Positions 1 to 5,375 of a stretch of DNA of 21,278 nt are shown piece after piece. The notes beneath the pieces were generated by a model. That model ran no database searches. It was not told the origin of the DNA and saw nothing but the letters and a program-made list of their open reading frames with translations. The stretch comes from a virus: IMG/VR virus record IMGVR_UViG_3300047550_001806, positions 1 through 21,278 of that record; one strand, given 5' to 3'. The number at the start of each line of letters is the position of its first letter. Position 1 is the first letter of the stretch. The position numbers and the translations under genes were made by a program.

Positions 1-103
1 CCCCCACCCTCCGTGGGAGGTACACGAAGGTTGTCCGGCAGTATTGGTCGCCCAGCCTGCCGCATCCTGGAACGTACAGCATTAACTCTTGGGAGCGACG
101 CAG

Positions 104-424
104 ATGAGTCCCGAAATGTTGACATCCAGCCTCGGATTTTTGCCGTATTTGGCAGGACCTGGCGCAGCCGTTGTCGCGCTTATGCTCCTGCTTGTGGGGC
201 TCTATGCGCTTGTAGTGCGGCATATCATCCCCCTGGCTGCTGCTCTTGGCAAACGGCATCTGGACCAAATCGATACTCTGATTGGAAATCAGAAATCTGC
301 CAACGACACGATCACCAAGGCTCTCCAATCGATTGACCGGCGCTTGGGGGTTATCGATGCCCGGCGAACCGTGTCACAGGACATCCCCCACTCCTATCCC
401 CACTCCCCTGACCGCCTCACCTGA
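104..424 (+). CDS. Small membrane protein, holin-like
   Basis: This encodes a 106-residue protein with one clear hydrophobic segment at about residues 19-38 (GAAVVALMLLLVGLYALVV). A polar, probably helical tail follows and may form a coiled coil at about residues 50-85. I chose the ATG at 104 over the in-frame TTG at 89 because GGGAG at 91-95 sits 8 bases upstream and overlaps the TTG start. It lies two genes upstream of a peptidase endolysin, which is where phages often keep a holin or another lysis membrane protein. It would act in the host inner membrane. It has only one membrane helix and no family motif that I recognise, so holin is an inference from position and topology. A spanin or an unrelated small membrane protein is possible. 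Confidence 0.6.
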   Translation: MSPEMLTSSLGFLPYLAGPGAAVVALMLLLVGLYALVVRHIIPLAAALGKRHLDQIDTLIGNQKSANDTITKALQSIDRRLGVIDARRTVSQDIPHSYPHSPDRLT

Positions 425-441
425 GCACCAAGGAGTGCCCC

Positions 442-696
442 ATGCCCACTTCCCGCAAGCCTGCACAGGGCAAGGCCAAGGTGAAAACCACCAAGGAAGG
501 CAAGAAGGTCTCCTACGGGGAGGCCGGGGCGAAGGTCGCCCCTGGTACCTCCCGTGGGGACGCCTACTGCGCGAGGTCCATGGGCATCAAGCGGGAGCTT
601 CCCGTCGATAAGGCCAATGACCCGGACACCCCCAACAACCTCTCCCGCAAGGCGTGGCGCTGTGTGGGGGAGAAGTCCAAGCGGAGCAAGAAGTGA
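442..696 (+). CDS. Small basic conserved phage protein (DUF6321-like)
   Basis: This encodes an 84-residue, lysine-rich soluble protein. Its second half reads like a family of small phage proteins I recall as DUF6321. The recognisable parts are a GDAYCARSMGI stretch at about residues 39-49, an acidic-proline linker, then NNLSRKAWRC and a basic tail. The two conserved cysteines (C43 and C74) and the SRKxW motif are the key positions. The start at 442 has AAGGAG about 7 bases upstream. The stop codon overlaps the GTG of the endolysin gene (GTGA), so the two are probably translationally coupled. No biochemical function is known to me. Relatives are common in T7-like and other podophages, often near lysis or structural genes. 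The family name is from memory. Confidence 0.6.
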   Translation: MPTSRKPAQGKAKVKTTKEGKKVSYGEAGAKVAPGTSRGDAYCARSMGIKRELPVDKANDPDTPNNLSRKAWRCVGEKSKRSKK

Positions 697-1172
697 GTCA
701 CGTCATACATACTCGGCTCGACGGGCAGCCCGGTGCGTTCTTCTCGTGGGCGGAACTCACCCGCACGGGCACCGGCTTGCCGAACGAGCCCATCCCCGAA
801 CACAGGCTGAACCTGCAAGTTCTCACGCAGGTGATTTTGGATCCATTGCGGGAACACCTCGGCAAGCCGGTTCGAGTGACCTCTGGTTACCGGACCCCCC
901 AAGTCAACGCGCGCATTGGGGGGAGCAAGACCTCGGCGCACATGACGGGTGAAGCGGCCGACCTGAAGGTGGACGGCCTTGATGCACATGCGCTTGTTGA
1001 GGCCCTGTACCTCGTTGACCCGTCCGGAGGCTGGGACCAAGTCATCGCCTATGCCCCTGCACGGGGGGGCCACGTCCACGTCGGCATCAAGGCCGGGGCC
1101 TGGGCCCGCCACCGGGGACAGGTGCTGTGGGCTCCTGCTTCCGGTGGTTACGAGCCCTATAGGCGCCCCTAA
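693..1172 (+). CDS. M15-type peptidase endolysin
   Basis: This encodes a 159-residue zinc peptidase of the M15 (D-Ala-D-Ala carboxypeptidase/Hedgehog-like) fold, which cuts peptide cross-links of peptidoglycan at lysis. The core is SGYR at residues 64-67, SAHMTGEAAD at 81-90 and HVHV at 127-130. Together they give the expected zinc ligands H83, D90 and H129. The sequence before the motifs is a helix-rich lead typical of M15A proteins. The GTG at 693 was chosen because it overlaps the previous stop (GTGA) and has GGAG 8-10 bases upstream. The longer GTG start at 654 would add 13 residues read out of frame through the upstream gene. No signal peptide is visible, so export would need the upstream membrane protein. 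The stop overlaps the stop of the convergent gene at 1169-1417. Confidence 0.85.
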   Translation: MSHVIHTRLDGQPGAFFSWAELTRTGTGLPNEPIPEHRLNLQVLTQVILDPLREHLGKPVRVTSGYRTPQVNARIGGSKTSAHMTGEAADLKVDGLDAHALVEALYLVDPSGGWDQVIAYAPARGGHVHVGIKAGAWARHRGQVLWAPASGGYEPYRRP

Positions 1173-1417
1173 GACTCCCCCGGCTTGTTATCGAGCGTGT
1201 CGAGGTCCGCACGCACGGAGTCCAGCTCCGCTCGGGTGGACTCAAGCTCGACCAGAAGTTTTTCCAGGCGGCGATGTTGAGCCCACAAGCGGACCTGTAG
1301 GCTCTCTGTCGCCGAGAGCAGGTCCATGGGGTCGTCGGGCAGCACCTCGCGAGGACCCCGGCCAATGGCCTTGAGGAGGAGCTGAAGGCCAAGGGGAGTG
1401 TTTTTATTGCCCATCAT
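1169..1417 (-). CDS. Unknown 82-residue coiled-coil protein
   Basis: I do not recognise this protein. It is 82 residues long with a hydrophobic N-terminal half (LGLQLLLKAIGRG). Its C-terminal half has heptad-like spacing (LEKLLVELESTRAELDSVRA), which suggests a parallel coiled coil and hence a dimer. Two adjacent ATGs are possible starts. The first overlaps the stop of the upstream gene as TAATG and has GGAGG 6 bases before it, so the two minus-strand genes are very likely co-translated. Its stop overlaps the endolysin stop from the opposite strand. It is the last gene of the minus-strand replication operon. Confidence 0.6.
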   Translation of the reverse strand: MMGNKNTPLGLQLLLKAIGRGPREVLPDDPMDLLSATESLQVRLWAQHRRLEKLLVELESTRAELDSVRADLDTLDNKPGES

Positions 1418-1749
1418 TAGGAACCTCCCTTCGGAGCTGCAAGACGAGTCCGGACACGCGATGCGACTTCACGGAGGTCCTGCAAGAGAACTTCGCTGCA
1501 AGGCGCCCGACGGCCGTTACGGCCGTCACGGCGGGGCTCGGCGCGGACCTCAAGCTGAGCCCGGTCCCTGCGGCAGGCCACCGCGACCTGCCCGGGGTAC
1601 TCGTTCCCGCCGCCGTGGTTTGCGTGGAGGAAGACGGCCCAAACCACCGGGCCGGTGCCGTAGTTCTGCGAAGTCACCGGCCCGAAGTGGATGGCTCCGG
1701 CCTTCTGACCGGAGAGCTTCTTGAGAAGCTCAAGGGCTTGAGCTTGCAT
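1417..1749 (-). CDS. Unknown 110-residue protein
   Basis: I do not recognise this protein. It is 110 residues long and soluble. An N-terminal helix (ALELLKKLSGQ) is followed by a stretch rich in aromatic residues and glycine around residues 20-55, and a very arginine-rich second half that could bind nucleic acid. The ATG at 1749 has GGGAG about 6 bases upstream on the minus strand, and the stop overlaps the next start (TAATG). It lies between the primase-polymerase gene and the 82-residue gene, so a role in early metabolism or replication is the simplest guess from context. Several opposite-strand ORFs cover the same bases, but none has this coupling or ribosome binding site. Confidence 0.5.
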   Translation of the reverse strand: MQAQALELLKKLSGQKAGAIHFGPVTSQNYGTGPVVWAVFLHANHGGGNEYPGQVAVACRRDRAQLEVRAEPRRDGRNGRRAPCSEVLLQDLREVASRVRTRLAAPKGGS

Positions 1750-1773
1750 GGGTGGCTCCCGCCTTCCGTAGGA

Positions 1774-1808
1774 AGTGTAAGAGCGCGGGGGGGTCCGGCT
1801 CTTACACT
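1774..1808. promoter_or_regulatory. Perfect 11-bp inverted repeat between minus-strand genes
   Basis: The arms AGTGTAAGAGC (1774-1784) and GCTCTTACACT (1798-1808) are perfectly complementary and flank a 13-base G-rich loop. The element sits in the 80-base gap after the primase stop and before the ribosome binding site of the 110-residue gene. No T-run follows on either strand, so it is not a standard intrinsic terminator. It could be an mRNA processing or stability hairpin that uncouples the primase from the small genes, or an operator. Confidence 0.55.
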
Positions 1809-1829
1809 AAGGGGGTCCTCATAGAAGAG

Positions 1830-3956
1830 CTATTGAGAGAGTTCGAGCATCAAGGCATCAATGTTTTGCCGGTGCTTCGCACGAGCCTTGCCCGCCGTGC
1901 TGCGAGCGTTCTTCGCCGCCCGTGCTGACTTACAGGTGGGGATACGGCCGTCCTCAATGCCCTCCGAGACGACCACCACGGTATCTACCGGGAGGACATG
2001 CCCCTCGACACCGAGGGGGTATTCACGCTCCACGACCTCTTGCCCCCCCAAGGCTTCGGCCACCACATCGTTGACCTTGCCCGGTCGCCAAGTGGTGAGG
2101 GACACACGCCGGGGGTCGGTCGAAGGGCGAGGGTCGGTCGAAGGGGTCGCACCACTTCCCTGTTCGCCCTCTTCGGGCTCTTGCTTGCCCGACCGCCCGA
2201 GCAGGAAGTTCTGCAAGGCGTAGACCGCCTTCTGCATGGCAGACGGCCCCGTGAGCATCTGTTGCCCACGAACGGGGACTTCACGCCATGCGGCCAAGTC
2301 CACCTCCGCGAACACGTCGCCCACCAAGGCATCCACCTCGTCGGCGGTCGCCGGGCGAACGTCGCCCCCGTGGGCCTCCAAGAGGTCATGCAGAGTGCCG
2401 CCTTCACGGGGCTCCGAGTTCGGCCCCCACACGCAAATCAGGTGGAACTCCGCCGGGGTCGGTGCGACCTTGGCCCACACGAACTCGGTGGTGGCTTCGA
2501 GGCGCCGAAGCGCCATAGCCATGCCGCTCGACCAAACCGAGTCCACAACCCGAATGGAGGCCACCCGGAGGCCAAAATCGTTACGAGAATATATAGAAGA
2601 AGATACCTTATATTCTCGTAACGATTTCTCAGAAGTGAGCCTTCCAAGGTAGTTTTTCAGCCATGCCTTCATGGCGGCTTGGAGGGCGTCCACCATGGTA
2701 GGCCCGCAGGAAGGGCAGCCGAAGTTCCAGCAACCCATCTTGTTGTGGCGCACGACCCCTTGGGTTCGGGGGCCGTTCACCAAGGCCGTCGTGAGCCACG
2801 GGGCACGGTTGCAGGCGAGGGTCCAGGTGGGCCGATAGCTGAACATGGCCTCGGTGGCCACGGCCTTCAGGTGCTCCTCGGCGTCAATGGGGGCCCATTC
2901 CTCAACCACCCCACCGAGCATGGCCTCAACCCCACGGTCCACGGCGGCTTGGTCCACGGCCTCATCCCCCTGCAACCGGCGAAGCTCTTGGACTGCACGG
3001 CCCCGGTCCTCGTTGTCTTCCCGGCGCAGCTCCCTCGGGTCGATGGCGATACCCCCACCGGGGACCGTGGGGGGCTCCACAGGGCCCGGGGGGCGGCCCT
3101 TGGCCGCGACCACGCCCTCGGGCGCGTACAGGCGAACCTTGGCGGCTCCACGGCAGTCTGCGTGGAAGCAGGCCATGGTGGAGGTGTACTTCGTGGACCG
3201 CACCAAGGTCTTGTTGCCGCACTCGGGGCAACGCTGGCGAGCACCCGACGCCGTGTTGATCCCGGCCCACTTCGGGTCCTTGAAGTCAATAGCTGCCCAA
3301 GCCTCCTCGCCCCCGCCTGCACGGCTGCCCTGCATCTCTTGCCACACGGCATGGGGGAGAACGTGCAGCGCCTTGAAGAACTTGTCGAAGGTCACCGCTT
3401 GCAGGGTGTCGGCCCCCGACAAGCACCCCTCCCACCGGTACACGGTCGGCATGATGCCGGGCTTGGCGTAGCGGGAGCCCGGCAGAATGGCGCAGGTCTT
3501 GGGTCCGCGCAGGTCCACGCAGGAGGCGGTCTTGCCGTCTACCTTGCGGAACTCACCCCACATGGGGGCATCTCCACTGGCGTAACCGCCCCGGTCCTCA
3601 CACTTGAAGTAGAGTTGGAGCCCACGCCCGGTCTTGACCGCCGGAATGTAGAGAACGTGCAGGCGCAACTGAAGCCAGCGGAGCACGGCATCCACCTTCG
3701 CCTCGTCGTCTATGTCCACGACGCACAGCCTCCACCCAGGGCCGTCCAAGAGCATGCCGGCGCCGTCGCACCCGTCCTTGGCGAACAGGTTGAACCGGGC
3801 GAGGTCCGTATGGCACGGCTTCGCCCCCCATAGGTGGGCGTATTGCACGCCGGGGCACGGCTTCCGGTCAAGCAGGGGGACTACGGTTGCCCGGCCCTCG
3901 GCCCATTCAAGGGCTTCGTGGTAGCGTGTCGCACCGGTCACAGTTATAGTGGCCAT
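1830..3956 (-). CDS. Primase-polymerase-type replication protein
   Basis: This encodes a 708-residue protein that probably primes phage DNA synthesis. The first 200 residues look like a bifunctional primase-polymerase (PrimPol/AEP) domain. They contain VVDIDDE at 79-85, with catalytic-type acidic residues D81 and D83, GRGLQLYF at 110-117, and a C-V-D-L-R-G...ILPGS stretch at 146-161. A zinc finger follows (C243, C246, C263, H265/C268), then a second cysteine cluster at 409-417 (CWNFGCPSC). No Walker A helicase motif is seen. Residues 432-460 are encoded by the AT-rich palindromic element duplicated near 19.5 kb and look foreign in codon use. The start at 3956 has AGGGAG 6 bases upstream. The upstream in-frame start at 4031 would run through an intrinsic terminator hairpin. 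Primase is the best reading; the function of the C-terminal half is unknown. Confidence 0.75.
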   Translation of the reverse strand: MATITVTGATRYHEALEWAEGRATVVPLLDRKPCPGVQYAHLWGAKPCHTDLARFNLFAKDGCDGAGMLLDGPGWRLCVVDIDDEAKVDAVLRWLQLRLHVLYIPAVKTGRGLQLYFKCEDRGGYASGDAPMWGEFRKVDGKTASCVDLRGPKTCAILPGSRYAKPGIMPTVYRWEGCLSGADTLQAVTFDKFFKALHVLPHAVWQEMQGSRAGGGEEAWAAIDFKDPKWAGINTASGARQRCPECGNKTLVRSTKYTSTMACFHADCRGAAKVRLYAPEGVVAAKGRPPGPVEPPTVPGGGIAIDPRELRREDNEDRGRAVQELRRLQGDEAVDQAAVDRGVEAMLGGVVEEWAPIDAEEHLKAVATEAMFSYRPTWTLACNRAPWLTTALVNGPRTQGVVRHNKMGCWNFGCPSCGPTMVDALQAAMKAWLKNYLGRLTSEKSLREYKVSSSIYSRNDFGLRVASIRVVDSVWSSGMAMALRRLEATTEFVWAKVAPTPAEFHLICVWGPNSEPREGGTLHDLLEAHGGDVRPATADEVDALVGDVFAEVDLAAWREVPVRGQQMLTGPSAMQKAVYALQNFLLGRSGKQEPEEGEQGSGATPSTDPRPSTDPRRVSLTTWRPGKVNDVVAEALGGQEVVEREYPLGVEGHVLPVDTVVVVSEGIEDGRIPTCKSARAAKNARSTAGKARAKHRQNIDALMLELSQ
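2579..2662 (+). repeat. AT-rich palindromic element, copy 1 (inside the primase gene)
   Basis: This 84-base stretch matches 19526-19609 in the same orientation with three mismatches. It has a perfect inverted repeat, here extended to 19 bp (arms 2575-2593 and 2609-2627) around the 15-base loop TAGAAGAAGATACCT. A downstream CTCAGAAGTGAG mini-hairpin and a T5 run follow. Its composition is strongly AT-rich against the GC-rich flanks. All three plus-strand frames contain stops. The minus-strand frame used by the primase is open and adds 28 codons. I infer an inserted, possibly mobile, palindromic repeat. I could not identify a clear target-site duplication. Confidence 0.85.
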
Positions 3957-3992
3957 AGGTGTCTCCCTATTGGTCATTGACGGCACCTTCAG

Positions 3993-4026
3993 CCCCACGT
4001 CGTTTGCAGCGGCGTGGGGTTTTTTT
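3993..4026 (+). terminator. Intrinsic terminator facing the plus strand
   Basis: CCCCACGTCG (3993-4002) can pair with CGGCGTGGGG (4010-4019), with one mismatch and a short loop, and is followed directly by seven T residues (4020-4026). This is the classic rho-independent form on the plus strand. On the minus strand the hairpin lies in the primase leader without a T-run. Transcripts reaching it from the left would be antisense to the whole minus-strand operon. Confidence 0.75.
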
Positions 4027-4048
4027 CGCACCTGCGTGGTGCGTCCAC

Positions 4049-4077
4049 AGTATAGCCCCGGGAACAGGGCTGTTGTA
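4049..4077 (-). promoter_or_regulatory. Possible promoter of the primase operon
   Basis: On the minus strand TATACT (4049-4054) is a good -10 hexamer. It lies 17 bases from TACAAC (4072-4077), which is a poor -35. Transcription would start about 85 bases upstream of the primase ATG. The call rests mainly on the -10 match and position. Confidence 0.3.
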
Positions 4078-4087
4078 GGCGTTTCTT

Positions 4088-4126
4088 CCTATCGAAGACC
4101 CGGACTTCGATAGGTTCGCCTTATGA
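4088..4126. repeat. Palindromic repeat R1
   Basis: The arms CCTATCGAAG (4088-4097) and CTTCGATAGG (4105-4114) are perfectly complementary and separated by 7 bases. They are followed by TTCGCCTTATGA. The same right arm plus this 12-base tail recurs at 4187-4208 and 4544-4565. The symmetry suggests a dimeric protein-binding site or a hairpin. It lies just upstream of the possible primase promoter. Confidence 0.7.
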
Positions 4127-4142
4127 AGCCCTCTCCCGGCCC

Positions 4143-4225
4143 CCCCGGCCCCGAGACTGACAACCTATGCCTATCGAGGCTCAGGTCTTCGATAGGTTCG
4201 CCTTATGATGCCCTTCCACCCTCCG
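4143..4225. repeat. 83-base direct repeat, copy A (contains palindrome R2)
   Basis: This is identical base for base to 4500-4582, offset by 357 bases. It contains the palindrome CCTATCGAGG (4170-4179)/CTTCGATAGG (4187-4196) with one mismatch. Its right end matches the last codons and stop of the minus-strand regulator gene, which lies in copy B. Copy A therefore carries an orphan copy of that gene's 3' end, as if produced by a local duplication. Confidence 0.85.
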
Positions 4226-4244
4226 GGCGGGGGGGGCTGTATGG

Positions 4245-4469
4245 GGTGTAACCGCGGGAACTCCGTGCCCGTCGTCGTTCTGGGCCGGTTACGGGGGTTA
4301 CACACTTCTCGCGCTTAGGGCGGGGGTGTCCATATATACTCCGCCGTCCGCCCTGCCTCTCCACCTCGAATATAAATACCCCCCCGTAAGTCTTGAAGAA
4401 GTAGTAACCACTGTACCCGGCCGTAAGAGCTGCTCCAACCTACATTATCCAGGTAACGGCAGGGTTACC
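4245..4469. promoter_or_regulatory. Cluster of GGTTAC/GTAACC motifs
   Basis: The hexamer GGTTAC or its complement occurs at 4248-4253 (as TGTAACC), 4287-4292, 4296-4301, 4404-4409 (GTAACC), and as the inverted pair GGTAAC/GTTACC at 4452-4457 and 4464-4469. Spacing is irregular. They lie between the two 83-base repeats. They could be iterons for a replication initiator or operator half-sites. There is no direct evidence for either. Confidence 0.4.
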
Positions 4470-4499
4470 CCCCCCGCAACCAACAGCCCGAACAACGAG

Positions 4500-4582
4500 C
4501 CCCGGCCCCGAGACTGACAACCTATGCCTATCGAGGCTCAGGTCTTCGATAGGTTCGCCTTATGATGCCCTTCCACCCTCCG
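4500..4582. repeat. 83-base direct repeat, copy B (contains palindrome R3)
   Basis: This is identical to 4143-4225. The palindrome arms are at 4527-4536 and 4544-4553. The copy begins downstream of the minus-strand regulator gene and extends about 22 bases into its 3' end, including the TAA stop. The hairpin just after the stop could end or stabilise that transcript, but no T-run follows. Confidence 0.85.
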
Positions 4583-5267
4583 AGCGCCGGGGGCGGGTGC
4601 TCAGGAGGGAGGGCCGGTCGCGAATGGCGAGGACCACCGGCCCCGACCGACCGAGGCGGCCCCACGCGGTCGACTGCCGGACCCCCACCGCCCGTGCGGC
4701 CTCCGCCGAGTTCCATGTGTCGAGGTAGGCCGTCACGAGGTCGGGCCATGGACTCTCCCCCACCACTCGGGCCCGGTCCCACTTGCCCCCCGAGATGCGA
4801 GCGAAGTTTGCCACCACCGCGAGGTGCTCCTCGGCGCCGTCGAGCATGGCGACCCACCGGGGCTGTACGACCCCGAGCACGCGAGCGCACCACACCCCGT
4901 CTCCCGACCGACCACCCCGTCCGGCCCACTCGTCCGGCCTGCCCCCGTAGGCGAGGGTCAGTACCTCGCGGTCCTGCCGGGGCAGGAGGGTCACGGTTCG
5001 CCAGAAGACAGCATACCAGTCCTCGTCCACACGCCCTCTCGCCCTGCCCCTGGCTGCCTCACCAGGGAGTCCGAGGTAGGTGGGAGGGTCAAGGGTCAGG
5101 GGCCAAGCCGGGGCCGCCCGTAGGCCCACCACGGCCCAACCAAGGGGGTCTGCGCCCCCCCGGCCGAACCCCAACCGGCACCGGTCGGACTTCTCCTCCT
5201 GAGCGACTTCGCACCAATAAGCTTCGGTGTCCTCGGCGGTCCACACCATGCCCGTCTCTTGCTCCAT
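4560..5267 (-). CDS. Helix-turn-helix DNA-binding protein, probable regulator
   Basis: This encodes a 235-residue protein with two DNA-binding-like regions. Residues 94-107 (LLPRQDREVLTLAY) resemble the start of a sigma-factor region 4. Residues 186-206 (SAEAARAVGVRQSTAWGRL) form a convincing helix-turn-helix. A tryptophan-rich middle segment links them. The ATG at 5267 is preferred; a TTG at 5312 would add 15 residues, and neither has a strong ribosome binding site, so the start is uncertain. It is divergent from the terminase operon, and the gap between them carries a tandem TCTCGTAA-type repeat and a TATAAT box, so it could control the late genes. Its last codons and stop lie in an 83-base direct repeat. 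Regulator is inferred from the fold and position; the family is not recognised. Confidence 0.6.
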   Translation of the reverse strand: MEQETGMVWTAEDTEAYWCEVAQEEKSDRCRLGFGRGGADPLGWAVVGLRAAPAWPLTLDPPTYLGLPGEAARGRARGRVDEDWYAVFWRTVTLLPRQDREVLTLAYGGRPDEWAGRGGRSGDGVWCARVLGVVQPRWVAMLDGAEEHLAVVANFARISGGKWDRARVVGESPWPDLVTAYLDTWNSAEAARAVGVRQSTAWGRLGRSGPVVLAIRDRPSLLSTRPRRSEGGRAS

Positions 5268-5310
5268 GGGGCTACTACCCGATGGGTTGGGTAGTAGGAG
5301 CGCCAAGTAC

Positions 5311-5355
5311 AAATCTCGTAAATCTCGTACTCGGCGCCGTGCCGTGCGCTATAAT
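5311..5355 (+). promoter_or_regulatory. Tandem AAATCTCGT repeat and possible late promoter
   Basis: AAATCTCGT occurs twice in tandem (5311-5328), so TCTCGTAA lies at 5314-5321 and TCTCGTAC at 5323-5330. A perfect TATAAT follows at 5350-5355. The -35 position 17 bases upstream reads GTACTC, which is poor and overlaps the second repeat. This fits an activator-dependent promoter for the terminase operon, with the repeats as the binding site, but a start so near the ATG at 5376 leaves a very short leader. TCTCGTAA is also part of the arms of the AT-rich palindromic element. Confidence 0.4.
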
Positions 5356-5375
5356 GACCCCCGAGGTAGTGCAAG

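Larger units (their letters stand above)
3957..4559. other. Gene-free control region between two minus-strand genes
   Basis: I see no credible gene in these 603 bases. The short plus-strand frame at 4326-4517 lacks a ribosome binding site and gives a low-complexity product. The region holds, in order, the leader of the primase gene with a plus-strand terminator hairpin, a possible minus-strand promoter, three copies of a CCTATCGA-type palindrome, and a GC-rich core with six GGTTAC/GTAACC motifs and short AT-rich patches. Multiple repeats, palindromes and no coding sequence beside a replication gene suggest a replication origin or a regulatory hub. This is inference. Confidence 0.6.

Noticed and set aside
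1-103. Possible gene end, promoter or short CCTCC/GGAGG hairpin at the left edge
   Set aside because: The hairpin is only 5 bp and no convincing promoter or reading frame is visible in these 103 bases.
2575-2627. Possible CRISPR repeat or tRNA-like fold in the element
   Set aside because: Only two distant copies exist, without spacers, and no cloverleaf or CCA-like end can be drawn.
2579-2662. Reading the palindromic element as an integron attC site
   Set aside because: The arms start with GTT and end with AAC, opposite to the attC core order, and the stem is a perfect simple palindrome without the attC unpaired bases. No integrase is present.
2679-3833. 384-residue plus-strand ORF opposite the primase
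   Set aside because: It is a typical shadow of a GC-rich gene. The minus-strand product has recognisable primase and zinc-finger motifs, while this one has none.
3957-4031. Upstream ATG/GTG-type extension of the primase to 4031
   Set aside because: The extension would code through an intrinsic terminator hairpin. The ATG at 3956 has a much better ribosome binding site.
4326-4517. 63-residue plus-strand ORF in the control region
   Set aside because: There is no ribosome binding site, the product is low complexity, and it overlaps repeats and motif clusters. It is more likely chance in a non-coding region.
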